58,098 bases of DNA from an uncultured Bacteroidales bacterium (GCA_902784425.1 CACZUS010000008.1:1-58098); one strand, 5' to 3'. Counted from the stretch's first letter, positions 34,202 through 43,734 are shown. Numbers and translations are program-made. The notes: generated from the sequence alone by a model not told the origin.

Positions 34202-35722
34202 TTACAAAGGTATATTTCCATGCTTCTTTGCTGGATTGGCACGGATTTTTGTGTGCGTCATATCCAACGCCTGAATCAATTTCTCTCTTGTTTGAGATGG
34301 TAATATGATTTCATCAATATAACCTAATTCTGCTGCACGATAAGGATTGGAGAATTTCTCTTCATATTCCTTTCTTGCTTTTTCTTTCTCCTCGTCGCTT
34401 ACTTTCTTGTAGAGAATGTTGACAGCTCCGTCTTGACCCATTACGGCGATTTCTGCGTTAGGATATGCGAAGTTTACGTCTGCACCTGTGTGCTTGCTTG
34501 ACATAACGATGTAAGCTCCTCCGTATGCCTTTCTTGTGATAACTGTGATCTTAGGCACAGTTGCCTCTACGTAAGCATAGACGATTTTTGCTCCGTGACG
34601 GATGATACCTCCGTGCTCTTGTGTGCATCCAGGAAGGAATCCTGGTACGTCAACGAACGATACGATAGGAATACTGAAGCAATCGCAGAAGCGAATGAAG
34701 CGAGCAGCTTTGTCAGATGTGTCGATGTCCAATACACCAGCTTGGAATGCAGGTTGATTAGCTACAATTCCGACAACTTTACCTTCTATTCTGGCAAAAC
34801 CAACTAATATGCTTGGTGCAAAATTCTCTTGAATCTCAAAGAAATAACCACCATCCACTACGCTTTCAACCAACTCCTTCATGTCGTATGGCTTGCTTGG
34901 ATCTGTTGGAATGAAATTGTCAAGGTCTGAACTTGGTGGCTCCATGTTTGATGAATGAGGTGCTTGTGGCGCATCATCCATGTTGTTAGATGGTAGGAAT
35001 GCCAACAATTCGCGAACCATCATCAATGTGTCTTCTTCATTCTCTCCCATGAAGTGAGCCACTCCACTTGTTGAGTTGTGAACAGAAGCACCTCCTAATT
35101 CCTCTTTGTCTACCTCTTCGTGAGTGACTGTTTTAACTACTTCTGGTCCAGTTACGAACATATGGCTATGCTCTTTCACCATGAAGATGAAGTCGGTTAG
35201 GGCAGGAGAGTAGCAAGCACCACCTGCACACGGACCTAATATAACGGATATTTGTGGGATCACACCAGAAGCGATTGTGTTTTGGTAGAAAATGTCTCCA
35301 TATCCAGCCAAACTTGAAACACCTTCTTGAATACGAGCACCTCCAGAATCGTTCAATGCAATGATAGGAGCGCCCATCTTCAAGGCTAATTTCTGTAACT
35401 TGACGATTTTGTTTGCGTTTGTCCTGCTCAAAGATCCACCAAACACGGTGAAATCGTAGGCATACACGTAAACCAATCTACCGTCTATTTTTCCGTATCC
35501 ACCAACGATGCCATCTCCAGCTAATTGCTGTTTCTCCAAGCCGAAATTGTGGCATTGATGGATGACAAACTTGTCTATCTCGACGAATGTTCCCTTGTCT
35601 AAAAGGATCGCAATACGTTCTCTGGCTGTTAATTTGCCAGCTTTATGTTGCTTTTCGATACGAGCTGCATCACCAGCTTCCGCTATTCGATTCAACTCTA
35701 TAAATCTCTCGTTTGCAGACAT
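34202..35722 (-). CDS. pccB: Acyl-CoA carboxylase carboxyltransferase subunit (propionyl/methylmalonyl-CoA type)
   Basis: 506 residues, full-length crotonase-fold carboxyltransferase: LTARERIAILLDKGTF near the start, VYAYDFTVFGGSLS, ALNDSGGARIQEGVSSLAGYG, VILGPCAGGACYSPALTDF, FMVTGPEVVKTVT-like (HMFVTGPEVVKTVTHEEV), VDVPGFLPGCTQEHGGIIRHGAK, and KAYGGAYIVMSSK. It moves CO2 between biotin and propionyl-CoA/methylmalonyl-CoA. Third gene of an operon with the biotin carrier and biotin carboxylase, which argues for an ATP-using carboxylase rather than a sodium-pumping decarboxylase (no OadG-like gene here). Copy 4 of the leader hairpin sits 17 nt before the ATG. Confidence 0.93.
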   Translation of the reverse strand: MSANERFIELNRIAEAGDAARIEKQHKAGKLTARERIAILLDKGTFVEIDKFVIHQCHNFGLEKQQLAGDGIVGGYGKIDGRLVYVYAYDFTVFGGSLSRTNANKIVKLQKLALKMGAPIIALNDSGGARIQEGVSSLAGYGDIFYQNTIASGVIPQISVILGPCAGGACYSPALTDFIFMVKEHSHMFVTGPEVVKTVTHEEVDKEELGGASVHNSTSGVAHFMGENEEDTLMMVRELLAFLPSNNMDDAPQAPHSSNMEPPSSDLDNFIPTDPSKPYDMKELVESVVDGGYFFEIQENFAPSILVGFARIEGKVVGIVANQPAFQAGVLDIDTSDKAARFIRFCDCFSIPIVSFVDVPGFLPGCTQEHGGIIRHGAKIVYAYVEATVPKITVITRKAYGGAYIVMSSKHTGADVNFAYPNAEIAVMGQDGAVNILYKKVSDEEKEKARKEYEEKFSNPYRAAELGYIDEIILPSQTREKLIQALDMTHTKIRANPAKKHGNIPL

Positions 35723-35739
35723 ATTACTTTCTTTTAAGT

Positions 35740-35760
35740 GGCGAATTTATGAAACTCACC
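35740..35760 (-). promoter_or_regulatory. Leader inverted repeat, copy 4 (between carrier and pccB)
   Basis: Sense-strand GGTGAGT, seven-base spacer TTCATAA, ATTCGCC: one base different in the distal arm. It occupies almost the whole 39-bp gap between the biotin carrier stop (35762) and the pccB start, so here it is inside an operon. Confidence 0.6.
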
Positions 35761-35761
35761 T

Positions 35762-36286
35762 TTAGTTTATATTTTCCTCTTCTGGTGCCTCGCCCAACTC
35801 AATCAATGATTGGTTGCCTGCGATATTGTCACCTTCGTTCACTAATATTCTCTTCACTAAGCAATCATCTTTCACTTTGTATTCGCTTTGCATCTTCATG
35901 GCTTCGATGATGATTACCGGACTTCCAGCTCTGACGATTTCTCCTTCTTTCACCAATATTCTGATTACCTTTCCTGGCATTGGAGAGAAAACTTTGTCTT
36001 GTTTCTCGTTTGATTTTGCCTTTTTGGTTCCGTATTGGTAAGGATTGACTATTTCAACATGGAATGTGTTGAAAGCAACGCTCACGGTATAGTCTTGGTT
36101 GTTTTCGCTTGGCTTTAATTCTGCATTGTATGAATGTCCATCTTCTGTGATGATGGAGCAGAGCCCATTTTCTGCCATTACAATGTCGAGGTTGTATGTC
36201 TTATCGTCCACCAAAATCTCCACTTTGTTATTCTCTTTGTTAACAAGGGAAATCTCTTTGATTTTGTTTCCGACTTTAATTTTCAT
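35762..36286 (-). CDS. Biotin carboxyl carrier protein of the acyl-CoA carboxylase
   Basis: 174 residues. A poorly conserved N-terminal beta region (1-95) is followed by the biotinyl domain with EAMKMQSEY (biotinylated Lys about K131), preceded by SPMPGKVIRILVKEGE and followed by the mirror-image half VKRILVNEGDNIAGNQSLIEL. Its N-terminal part resembles the small carrier domain of PccA/Pyc alpha chains, here as a separate protein. Middle gene of the operon, 45 bp after accC and 39 bp before pccB. Confidence 0.93.
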   Translation of the reverse strand: MKIKVGNKIKEISLVNKENNKVEILVDDKTYNLDIVMAENGLCSIITEDGHSYNAELKPSENNQDYTVSVAFNTFHVEIVNPYQYGTKKAKSNEKQDKVFSPMPGKVIRILVKEGEIVRAGSPVIIIEAMKMQSEYKVKDDCLVKRILVNEGDNIAGNQSLIELGEAPEEENIN

Positions 36287-36331
36287 ACTTATTTTGTTTT
36301 GTTAATATTCTTTTTCTTGAAACGAAAAGTC

Positions 36332-37855
36332 TTACAATGTCCTTAGATTCGTACGTTTTCCGAATTCTCTCCATCTGCTGATAGGACGGTTGTCGTTTGC
36401 ACAGATGGCTGGACGCTCTTCATTCAATAGATAATCGAAGTAGGCAGCGATTGCTGCGATGTCTTCTGTGTCATGAGTCTCTTCCGTCTCATCTTCCAAT
36501 GTGATTTCTTCCAACACTTGTTTGTTGTCTTCTAGGAAGGATGTGGTGTAATGACCTTTGACGAAGTCTGGCACTTCCAATATCTTTCTCAAGTATGACA
36601 AGTTGGTCTTTGTGCCTGTGATTTTGTATTCGTACAAAACGCGACGCATACGTTCGATGGCGTAGGTCCTGTTGGCAGCCCATACGACTAGTTTGCTCAA
36701 CATGGAATCGTAGTAGATAGGTATTTCGTATCCTTCGTAGCAGAAACTGTCGACACGTACACCAATACCAGATGGCTCTGTCATCAATTTGATGATACCT
36801 GGAGTAGGAGTGAAGCCGTTCTCTGCGTCCTCTGCACAGATACGACACTCGATAGCATGTCCACGTTGTGATAAGTCTTCTTGTTTGAAACGAAGCGGTT
36901 CTCCATTGGCTACTTTGATTTGCTCTTTTACCAAGTCGATACCAAGTACTTCTTCTGTGATTGGGTGCTCCACTTGCAAACGAGTGTTCATTTCCAAGAA
37001 GTAATAGTTGAGTTTGTCGTCAACCATGAACTCGATGGTTCCTGCACCTTCGTATTTCACAGCTTTGGCAGCACGAACTGCAATTTCACCCATTTCCTTA
37101 CGCACTTTCTCAGTCATGATTGGAGAAGGTGTCTCTTCAATCACTTTCTGGTGCTTGCGTTGGATGGAACATTCACGTTCGAAAAGGTGAACTACGTTGC
37201 CATGTTTGTCAGCCAACACCTGAAATTCTATATGATGAGGGTGCTCGATGAGTTTTTCCATATATATGGTACCATTAGCAAAGGAAGCAATTGCTTCAGA
37301 AATGGCACTATCGTATGCGTTTTTCAATTCGGAGGCTTCGCGAATGATTCGAATTCCTTTACCTCCACCACCTGCAGATGCTTTGATCATCACAGGGAAT
37401 CCAATGTTCTTGGCTGTCTCAAGCGCCTCTTCGTAAGATTCGAGAGGACTTTCTGTTCCAGGTACAACAGGAACACCGGCCGCAATCATCAGCTTGCGAG
37501 CGGTGATCTTATCACCCATGTCTTGAATTGCTTTGTATGGAGCTCCAATGAAAATGATTCCCTCTTTTTCGCAACGCTTCGCAAATTCGGCGTTTTCAGA
37601 TAGAAAGCCATATCCTGGATGGATGGCGTCAGCATTGAATTTTTTTGCTGCTGCAATGATGTTGTCAATCTTCAAATAACTTTCGGAGGATTGCGCAGGT
37701 CCGATACAAACGGCTTCGTCGGCAAAAAATACATGCCTTGACGTTCTGTCAGCTTCGGAATAAATTGCTACGGTCTTTATGCCCATCTCCTTACATGAGC
37801 GCATGACACGCATCGCAATCTCCCCTCTATTGGCAACTAGAATTTTAGATATCAT
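36332..37855 (-). CDS. accC: Biotin carboxylase subunit of acyl-CoA carboxylase
   Basis: 507 residues. ATP-grasp biotin carboxylase: ISKILVANRGEIAMRVMRSCKEMG, YLKIDNIIAAAKKFNADAIHPGYGFLSENAEFA, the Gly-rich loop KASAGGGGKGIRI, MEKLIEHPHHIEFQVLADKHGNVVHLFERECSIQRKHQKVIEE, EMNTRLQVEHPITEEVLGIDLV. A 50-residue C-terminal extension rich in Asp/Glu (TLEDETEETHDTEDIA) is unusual for AccC and more like the PCC type. ATG at 37855 chosen over the TTG at 37861. First gene of the operon, after a good promoter at 38025-38054. Confidence 0.93.
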   Translation of the reverse strand: MISKILVANRGEIAMRVMRSCKEMGIKTVAIYSEADRTSRHVFFADEAVCIGPAQSSESYLKIDNIIAAAKKFNADAIHPGYGFLSENAEFAKRCEKEGIIFIGAPYKAIQDMGDKITARKLMIAAGVPVVPGTESPLESYEEALETAKNIGFPVMIKASAGGGGKGIRIIREASELKNAYDSAISEAIASFANGTIYMEKLIEHPHHIEFQVLADKHGNVVHLFERECSIQRKHQKVIEETPSPIMTEKVRKEMGEIAVRAAKAVKYEGAGTIEFMVDDKLNYYFLEMNTRLQVEHPITEEVLGIDLVKEQIKVANGEPLRFKQEDLSQRGHAIECRICAEDAENGFTPTPGIIKLMTEPSGIGVRVDSFCYEGYEIPIYYDSMLSKLVVWAANRTYAIERMRRVLYEYKITGTKTNLSYLRKILEVPDFVKGHYTTSFLEDNKQVLEEITLEDETEETHDTEDIAAIAAYFDYLLNEERPAICANDNRPISRWREFGKRTNLRTL

Positions 37856-38024
37856 ACACAAAACATTTAATCAGGATTGAACACTGTATGCACATAAATG
37901 TCAGTCTCACATCACAACCATCTCCTATACGGTGTCTTTCCCTTTCGATTTTAAAAACTTAGGTTGATTAAATTGATCATTAATTCAACGAAACTAACTA
38001 GCCCTTATTTGGCTAATTTCGGTG

Positions 38025-38054
38025 CAAAGATACACTTTATTTTTTAATTTACAA
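38025..38054 (-). promoter_or_regulatory. Promoter for the acyl-CoA carboxylase operon
   Basis: Minus-strand TTG (38052-38054), 19-nt spacer, TATCTTTG (38025-38032). Leader of about 165 nt. It is separated by roughly 100 bp from the divergent promoter of the SLC13 gene; the shared 37856-38293 region is AT-rich with no other gene. Confidence 0.65.
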
Positions 38055-38157
38055 TTTTTAAATTTTAGAATTATGCAAAATATTATAAAATGTGTACGAA
38101 AGTTAAATTTTGTTAAAATGAGGGTGCAAAAATTGTGAAAATCTTTTCACTTTTCTT

Positions 38158-38189
38158 TTTGTATAATTTATGCGCATTTTATACATTTG
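38158..38189 (+). promoter_or_regulatory. Promoter for the SLC13 transporter gene
   Basis: TTTG (38158-38161), 20-nt spacer, TACATTTG (38182-38189). The leader of about 100 nt contains a half-copy of the leader motif (GGTGAATTAA at 38246-38255, opposite orientation). Confidence 0.65.
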
Positions 38190-38293
38190 CGAAGTTTTTT
38201 TGAAAGGTGGTCGTTACACCTATTTAAATAAACATAAACATTAAAACATTAAAGGTGAATTAATAACTAACAAATTTATATTTAATAATTATT

Positions 38294-39922
38294 ATGGATT
38301 GTAATAGTGGACCGCAGAATAACCTTATTTTCGGTATCGAGAAAAAAAAGGTGATTGGTTTATTGGTGACAATAGTGTTGACGACTCTTGTTTGGTGTCT
38401 TCCTACGAACTTTTTCGGTGTTGAGGGATTGACTGTAATTGAGCAGAGAATTATAGCTATTTTTGTGATGGCTGCTGTAATGTGGATTATGGAACCTATT
38501 CCTATTTGGGGTACTTCCGTGGTGGTGATGGTACTGATGCTGCTGACCACGTCCGATAGTATGTTGTCTTTCCTTCACGATAATTATGGTGATATGGAAA
38601 ATCTGGATAATATGCAAAGATTGGCAGACCTTTTTGGTATCTCGTCTAATGGTGATACGCATGCTTTGAAGGAGGCCTTGAATGACGCTATGAAAAAAAG
38701 TGTTTTGTATGGCGGTGAACGTATTACGACTTTGTCGTCTAAATCAATTATGGCTTCTTTTGCTCACCCTACTGTGATGCTTTTCATGGGTGGATTTGTT
38801 TTGGCTATTGCTGCTACTAAATATAAATTGGATGCCACTTTAGCAAGAGCTATATTGAAACCTTTCGGAACAAAACCTAAATATGTGATGTTAGGTTTCT
38901 TGTTCGTTACGGCTGTTCTCTCAATGTTTATGAGTAATACTGCTACTGCTGCCATGATGATTGCTATTTTGGCACCAGTGTTGGCTACTATGCCGGAAAC
39001 GGATAATAAGGGACGTGTCGGTTTAGCTTTGGCTATCCCGGTTGCTGCAAATATCGGTGGAGTGGGAACTCCTATCGGTACTCCTCCTAACGTTGTTGCT
39101 ACAGGATGGTTGGAGAGCATAGGATTAGAAATCAGTTTCGGTAAATGGATGATGTTGATGGTTCCTTTGGCACTTCTTATCTTGTTTATTGCTTGGCTTT
39201 TCTTGTGTAAGTTCTTCCCTTCAAAACAAGAGAAAATTGAAGTGAAAATCGACGGTGATATAGATAAGAGCCCTAAGGCATATGTCGTTTATGTGACATT
39301 CGCAGTTACCATCTTCTTATGGGTATTTGGAAAGGCATTGTTCAATGTTAATGCTAATGTGGTGGCATTGATTCCGTTTGCGGTATTCTGCTTGACTGGT
39401 GTTTTTGGAAAGAAAGATTTGGCAAAGATAGATTGGGACGTGCTTTGGCTTGTAGCTGGTGGTTTCGCATTAGGTGTTGGATTGGAAAGTGCATCTGGTA
39501 TTTTGGACCCTGAAACAGGAAAGGTGATGTCGATGTCTGAACATGTTGTTAAGTCTATCGACTTCAAATCTTGGTCAACCATCGCAGTAATCCTTGGCTC
39601 TGGCGTTCTGTGCTTGGTTATGTCCACCTTTATGTCCAACTCGGCTACTGCAGCTTTGTTAATTCCTATTTTTGTGTCAATCGCCAAAGGTATGGGTCCA
39701 AAATTGGATCCTTATGGTGGAGCAACTACATTGATCGTTGGTTTGGCTTTGTCTGCTTCTTTCGCAATGGCATTGCCTATTTCAACACCTCCGAATGCTA
39801 TCGCCTATCAGAAAGGATTCATCAAACAAAGCGAGATGGCTATTGTGGGAATCTTTGTCGGTGTAGTTAGTTTGATTCTTGGTTATTTGCTGTTGTTTAA
39901 TTTCAGCAGTTTGTTGGGATAA
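38294..39922 (+). CDS. SLC13/DASS family anion transporter
   Basis: 542 residues, about 11-12 membrane helices. The two DASS signatures are present: MFMSNTATAAMMIA (SNT at about 214) and TFMSNSATAALLIP (SNS at about 448), each followed by conserved Pro-Gly-Thr loops (GVGTPIGTPPN, ISTPPNAIAY). These bind Na+ and the carboxylate of di/tricarboxylates. The extra loop 85-150 has charged, poorly conserved sequence. Placed between a carboxylase operon and a porin it most likely moves succinate or a related dicarboxylate (inference). Confidence 0.9.
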   Translation: MDCNSGPQNNLIFGIEKKKVIGLLVTIVLTTLVWCLPTNFFGVEGLTVIEQRIIAIFVMAAVMWIMEPIPIWGTSVVVMVLMLLTTSDSMLSFLHDNYGDMENLDNMQRLADLFGISSNGDTHALKEALNDAMKKSVLYGGERITTLSSKSIMASFAHPTVMLFMGGFVLAIAATKYKLDATLARAILKPFGTKPKYVMLGFLFVTAVLSMFMSNTATAAMMIAILAPVLATMPETDNKGRVGLALAIPVAANIGGVGTPIGTPPNVVATGWLESIGLEISFGKWMMLMVPLALLILFIAWLFLCKFFPSKQEKIEVKIDGDIDKSPKAYVVYVTFAVTIFLWVFGKALFNVNANVVALIPFAVFCLTGVFGKKDLAKIDWDVLWLVAGGFALGVGLESASGILDPETGKVMSMSEHVVKSIDFKSWSTIAVILGSGVLCLVMSTFMSNSATAALLIPIFVSIAKGMGPKLDPYGGATTLIVGLALSASFAMALPISTPPNAIAYQKGFIKQSEMAIVGIFVGVVSLILGYLLLFNFSSLLG

Positions 39923-39932
39923 TGTAAATGAA

Positions 39933-39968
39933 TAAAAGTGGGCACGAACCAAATCGCGCCCACTTTTA
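39933..39968 (+). terminator. Intercistronic hairpin
   Basis: Perfect 11-bp stem TAAAAGTGGGC/GCCCACTTTTA with a 14-nt loop. No strong T run follows, so it may attenuate or protect mRNA between the transporter and porin genes rather than end transcription fully. Confidence 0.65.
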
Positions 39969-39986
39969 ATGTATTAAATAAATAAA

Positions 39987-41369
39987 ATGAAGCGAATTAT
40001 AGCTCTAACAGCGGCAGCTCTGTCGTTCAATGTATTAATGGCACAGGAGGATTCTGTTGTCGTGGCAAAAGTGATTTCGGAAGAGCCGATTTCAGGGGGA
40101 ACGTCTGAAAAAACACTCTCCGTAGGTAAGGTGAAGTTTAAACCATACGGTTTTATACGTAATTATTTCTATTACGATTCACGTCAAAACGTTCAGTCGA
40201 ACGCAGGTTTGTACAATCAGATTCCTAAAGATGAAGCATGGAATGAAACGCACGATGAGGATTTGAATGATGTTTCAACCGCTAATTTCTTGGCTATTAC
40301 TTCTCGTTTGGGATTGGACATCTCGGGTGTGCGTGCTTTGAATGCAGATCTCTCTGCTAAGTTTGAGACAGACTTCTGTGGATTTGCTTCCAGTACTACG
40401 ATGCTTCGTATCCGTCAGGCTTATATGAAGATGAAATGGCAGCATAATTCCATCTTGGCTGGTCAGACTTGGCATCCTATGTCGGGTGACCTTCCTGATG
40501 TGCTTGGCTTGGCTTCTGGTTCTCCATTTCAACCATTTAGCCGTTCTCCTCAAATACGTTATGATTACACTGTAGGTAAAATGCGTTACACATTGGCTGC
40601 TATTTGGCAATTCCAATATAAGTCTGTAGGTCCTAATGGAAAATCTGATGAATACTTAACCAAAGGTATCATGCCAGAGTTTTTCATTGGATTGGATTAC
40701 GCTAATGAAAAAGGATTCCAAATAGGTGCGGGTCTCGATATGTTACGTATCCGTCCACGTACTACCACAGATTATGTCTATGACAAGAAAATTCTTGTGA
40801 ATGATACGGTGTTTGATGCAGACAACAATGTGAAGGAGGTAAATGAGGTTGAGAAAATCGTATCAGACACAACCAAACGCATAGTTAAGGAGTATGCCTT
40901 CTCTGTTTCACCAATGATGTTCATCAACTATAAGAAGGATAAGTTCTTGTTGCGTTGGAAGGGAGTCTTCGGACAAAACACCGCACATTTGAACATGATG
41001 AGTGGATATGGCGTGGTTGGCATTAATGAGGATGGTTCACGTGATTATGCACCTTTACGTAGTTTCTCCACATGGTTGAACTTGTCATATGGTAGCAAGG
41101 TGAAAGGAAACTTGTTCTTGGGATATTTTAATAACTTCGGTACGAGCAAAGCAATTTTTGGTGATTTGTACGTGAATGGAGCATCTAACATTGATTACAT
41201 ATGGAGAATATGTCCAGCTATTACTTACAATGTGAACAAGTTGACCTTAGGTTTGGAATATGAATTGACAACAGTTGGATATGGTACTCGCAATATCTTT
41301 GGAGAAGCGGTTGCCGATCATACTGTAGCAAATAATCGAATTTGTGCAATGATCAAATATGCTTGGTAA
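39987..41369 (+). CDS. Outer-membrane porin (DcaP-like)
   Basis: 460 residues with a signal peptide (MKRIIALTAAALSFNVLMA). A short N-terminal tail is followed by KFKPYGFIRNYFYYDSRQNV and many amphipathic strands (GLDISGVRALNADLSAKFETDFCG, AYMKMKWQHNSILAGQTWHPMS), ending CAMIKYAW with a terminal aromatic residue. The strand pattern fits trimeric DcaP-type porins. Following the transporter, it probably supplies the outer-membrane route for the same anion. Terminated at 41404. Confidence 0.82.
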   Translation: MKRIIALTAAALSFNVLMAQEDSVVVAKVISEEPISGGTSEKTLSVGKVKFKPYGFIRNYFYYDSRQNVQSNAGLYNQIPKDEAWNETHDEDLNDVSTANFLAITSRLGLDISGVRALNADLSAKFETDFCGFASSTTMLRIRQAYMKMKWQHNSILAGQTWHPMSGDLPDVLGLASGSPFQPFSRSPQIRYDYTVGKMRYTLAAIWQFQYKSVGPNGKSDEYLTKGIMPEFFIGLDYANEKGFQIGAGLDMLRIRPRTTTDYVYDKKILVNDTVFDADNNVKEVNEVEKIVSDTTKRIVKEYAFSVSPMMFINYKKDKFLLRWKGVFGQNTAHLNMMSGYGVVGINEDGSRDYAPLRSFSTWLNLSYGSKVKGNLFLGYFNNFGTSKAIFGDLYVNGASNIDYIWRICPAITYNVNKLTLGLEYELTTVGYGTRNIFGEAVADHTVANNRICAMIKYAW

Positions 41370-41403
41370 TCAGCGATTTGTGATTTTGTTAATAACTTAA
41401 TCG

Positions 41404-41443
41404 AATAGGGATGTAATTATTTCAATTATATCCCTATTTTTGT
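41404..41443 (+). terminator. Terminator of the porin gene
   Basis: AATAGGGAT/ATCCCTATT stem extended by GTAATT/AATTAT pairing, followed by TTTTGTTTT. The rest of 41444-41640 (about 200 bp) is the leader of nrdD and shows no clear promoter box or NrdR-type sequence. Confidence 0.75.
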
Positions 41444-41640
41444 TTTGTCCTTAGAGTTGGAGTAGAAAGCACTTAAAAAGGCAAAACAGGATGATGTTTC
41501 GTTGTTTTTCTTAGTACAAGTTTTGAATGTTTATAGGTGCAATAATGAGATGGAGGTATCCAAAAGATATTTCGATGTGACCCTATCGCTAAGTCTGAAT
41601 AGAAAATTAATAACATAAAATTTTAAATTTAATAGATAAA

Positions 41641-43728
41641 ATGAGTGGGAATATTTTTATCGTAAAGCGCGACGGAAAAGCAGAGCCATTTTCGGTAGAT
41701 AAGATCAAAAACGCTATTTCGCGTGCCTTTTTGTCCGTGGGTAGTTTCGCGACACAAGAGATTTTAACAGACATTTTAGGTCGTCTGAGTATTCATAATG
41801 GTATGAGCGTGGAGGAAATTCAGAACCAAGTTGAGTTTTCCTTGATGACAGAAAAATATTTTTCTGTGGCAAAGTCATATATTTTGTACCGTCAAAAACA
41901 TTTGGAAGACCGTGAAGTCCGCGATAAATTGCAGTTCCTTACAGATTATAGCAATGCTTCTAACTCTGCTTCTGGAAGTAAGTATGATGCCAATGCTAAT
42001 GTAGAGAATAAGAATATAGCCACTTTGATAGGTGAGTTGCCAAAGTCCAACTTCATCCGTTTGAACCGTCGTCTGTTGGTAGATCGTTTGAAGGAGATGT
42101 ATGGTAAGGAGACCTCCGATAAATACTTACAACTATTGAATCAACATTTTATCTATAAGAATGATGAAACCAGTTTGGCCAACTATTGTGCTAGTATCAC
42201 CATGTATCCATGGCTGATTGGTGGCACCTTGGCTATTGGAGGAAACTCAAAGAAACCAACCAACCTGAAGGCTTTCTGTGGTGGCTTTGTTAATATGGTG
42301 TTCATGGTATCAAGTATGTTGAGTGGTGCTTGCGCTACGCCTGAGTTCTTGATGTATATGAACTACTTCATTCAAAAGGAATATGGACAGGATTATTATA
42401 AGGATCCAGATAAAGTGGTTGATTTGTCTTCCCGTCAGCGTTCGTTGGATAAGGTGATCACGGATTGCTTCGAGCAGATCGTCTATTCTATCAATCAACC
42501 AACAGGTGCTCGTAACTTCCAAGCTGTATTCTGGAATATTTCCTATTACGATAAATACTACTTCAATAGTCTATTCGAGAATTTCGTCTTCCCTGATGGT
42601 TCTCGTCCTGATTGGGAATCTTTGAGCTGGTTGCAAAAACGTTTCATGAAATGGTTTAATGCAGAGAGAACAAAGACAGTCTTGACATTCCCAGTAGAGA
42701 CCATGGCGTTGTTGACAAAGGATGGCGAACCTCAAGATGAGGAGTGGGGTGATTTCACAGCTGAGATGTATGCTGAAGGACACTCATTCTTCACTTACAT
42801 CAGTGATAATGCAGATTCTTTGAGTAGTTGCTGCCGTTTGAGAAATGAGATTCAAGACAATGGCTTTAGCTACACTTTGGGAGCTGGTGGTGTTTCAACG
42901 GGTTCTAAGAGTGTGTTGACTGTCAACTTGAATCGTTGCGTTCAGTTCGCTGTTAAGAATGGTATTCCTTATCTAACTTATTTGGAGGAAGTGATTGATT
43001 TGGTTCACAAAGTTCAATTGGCTTACAATGAGAATTTGAAGTATCTTCAATCAAAAGGATTGTTACCATTGTTTGATGCTGGTTATATCAATTTGTCTCG
43101 TCAATATCTAACAGTTGGTGTGAACGGTTTGGTTGAAGCTGCTGAGTTTATGGGTATTGAAATCAAGGATAATCCTGAATACGTTCGTTTCGTACAGAGT
43201 ATTTTAGGTTTGGTTGAACGTTACAACAAGAAGTATCGTACTAAGGATGTGATGTTCAATTGCGAAATGATTCCTGCAGAGAATGTGGGTGTAAAACATG
43301 CAAAATGGGATCGTGAGGATGGCTATTCAGTTCCTCGTGATTGCTATAATAGTTACTTCTATATCGTTGAGGATACATCATTGAATGTGGTGGATAAGTT
43401 CCGCTTACATGGCCGTAAGTACATTGAACACCTGACGGGAGGTTCTGCTTTACACATGAATTTGGAAGAGCATTTGACAAAAGATCAATATCGTCAGTTG
43501 ATTCGTGTGGCAGCTAAAGAGGGATGTAACTACTTTACATTTAATATTCCTAACACGGTATGTAACGATTGTGGTCACATCGACAAACGCTATTTGAAGG
43601 AGTGTCCTCATTGCCAAAGTAAGAATATTGATTACTTGACTCGTGTGATTGGATATATGAAACGTATCAGCAACTTCTCTGAAGCTCGTCAGAAAGAGGC
43701 ATCTAGAAGATTCTATGCAAAATACTAA
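41641..43728 (+). CDS. nrdD: Anaerobic (class III) ribonucleoside-triphosphate reductase
   Basis: Glycyl-radical enzyme making dNTPs without oxygen. 695 residues. N-terminal ATP-cone (VKRDGKAEPFSVDKIKNAISRAF, about 8-30); barrel with conserved Cys motifs; C-terminal zinc site CNDCGH and CPHC; glycyl-radical loop RVIGYMKR (G671). Full length, no frameshift. nrdG follows 6 bp later. It marks the organism as anaerobic. Confidence 0.97.
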   Translation: MSGNIFIVKRDGKAEPFSVDKIKNAISRAFLSVGSFATQEILTDILGRLSIHNGMSVEEIQNQVEFSLMTEKYFSVAKSYILYRQKHLEDREVRDKLQFLTDYSNASNSASGSKYDANANVENKNIATLIGELPKSNFIRLNRRLLVDRLKEMYGKETSDKYLQLLNQHFIYKNDETSLANYCASITMYPWLIGGTLAIGGNSKKPTNLKAFCGGFVNMVFMVSSMLSGACATPEFLMYMNYFIQKEYGQDYYKDPDKVVDLSSRQRSLDKVITDCFEQIVYSINQPTGARNFQAVFWNISYYDKYYFNSLFENFVFPDGSRPDWESLSWLQKRFMKWFNAERTKTVLTFPVETMALLTKDGEPQDEEWGDFTAEMYAEGHSFFTYISDNADSLSSCCRLRNEIQDNGFSYTLGAGGVSTGSKSVLTVNLNRCVQFAVKNGIPYLTYLEEVIDLVHKVQLAYNENLKYLQSKGLLPLFDAGYINLSRQYLTVGVNGLVEAAEFMGIEIKDNPEYVRFVQSILGLVERYNKKYRTKDVMFNCEMIPAENVGVKHAKWDREDGYSVPRDCYNSYFYIVEDTSLNVVDKFRLHGRKYIEHLTGGSALHMNLEEHLTKDQYRQLIRVAAKEGCNYFTFNIPNTVCNDCGHIDKRYLKECPHCQSKNIDYLTRVIGYMKRISNFSEARQKEASRRFYAKY

Positions 43729-43734
43729 AATGGT

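Noticed and set aside
36881-37603. 240-codon plus-strand open frame opposite accC
   Set aside because: Antisense to a well-conserved biotin carboxylase; the product has a low-complexity Phe/Cys/His composition and no family, typical of a shadow frame.
38246-38255. GGTGAATTAA before the SLC13 gene as a fifth good copy of the leader motif
   Set aside because: Only one arm is present and the orientation is opposite to the four good copies.
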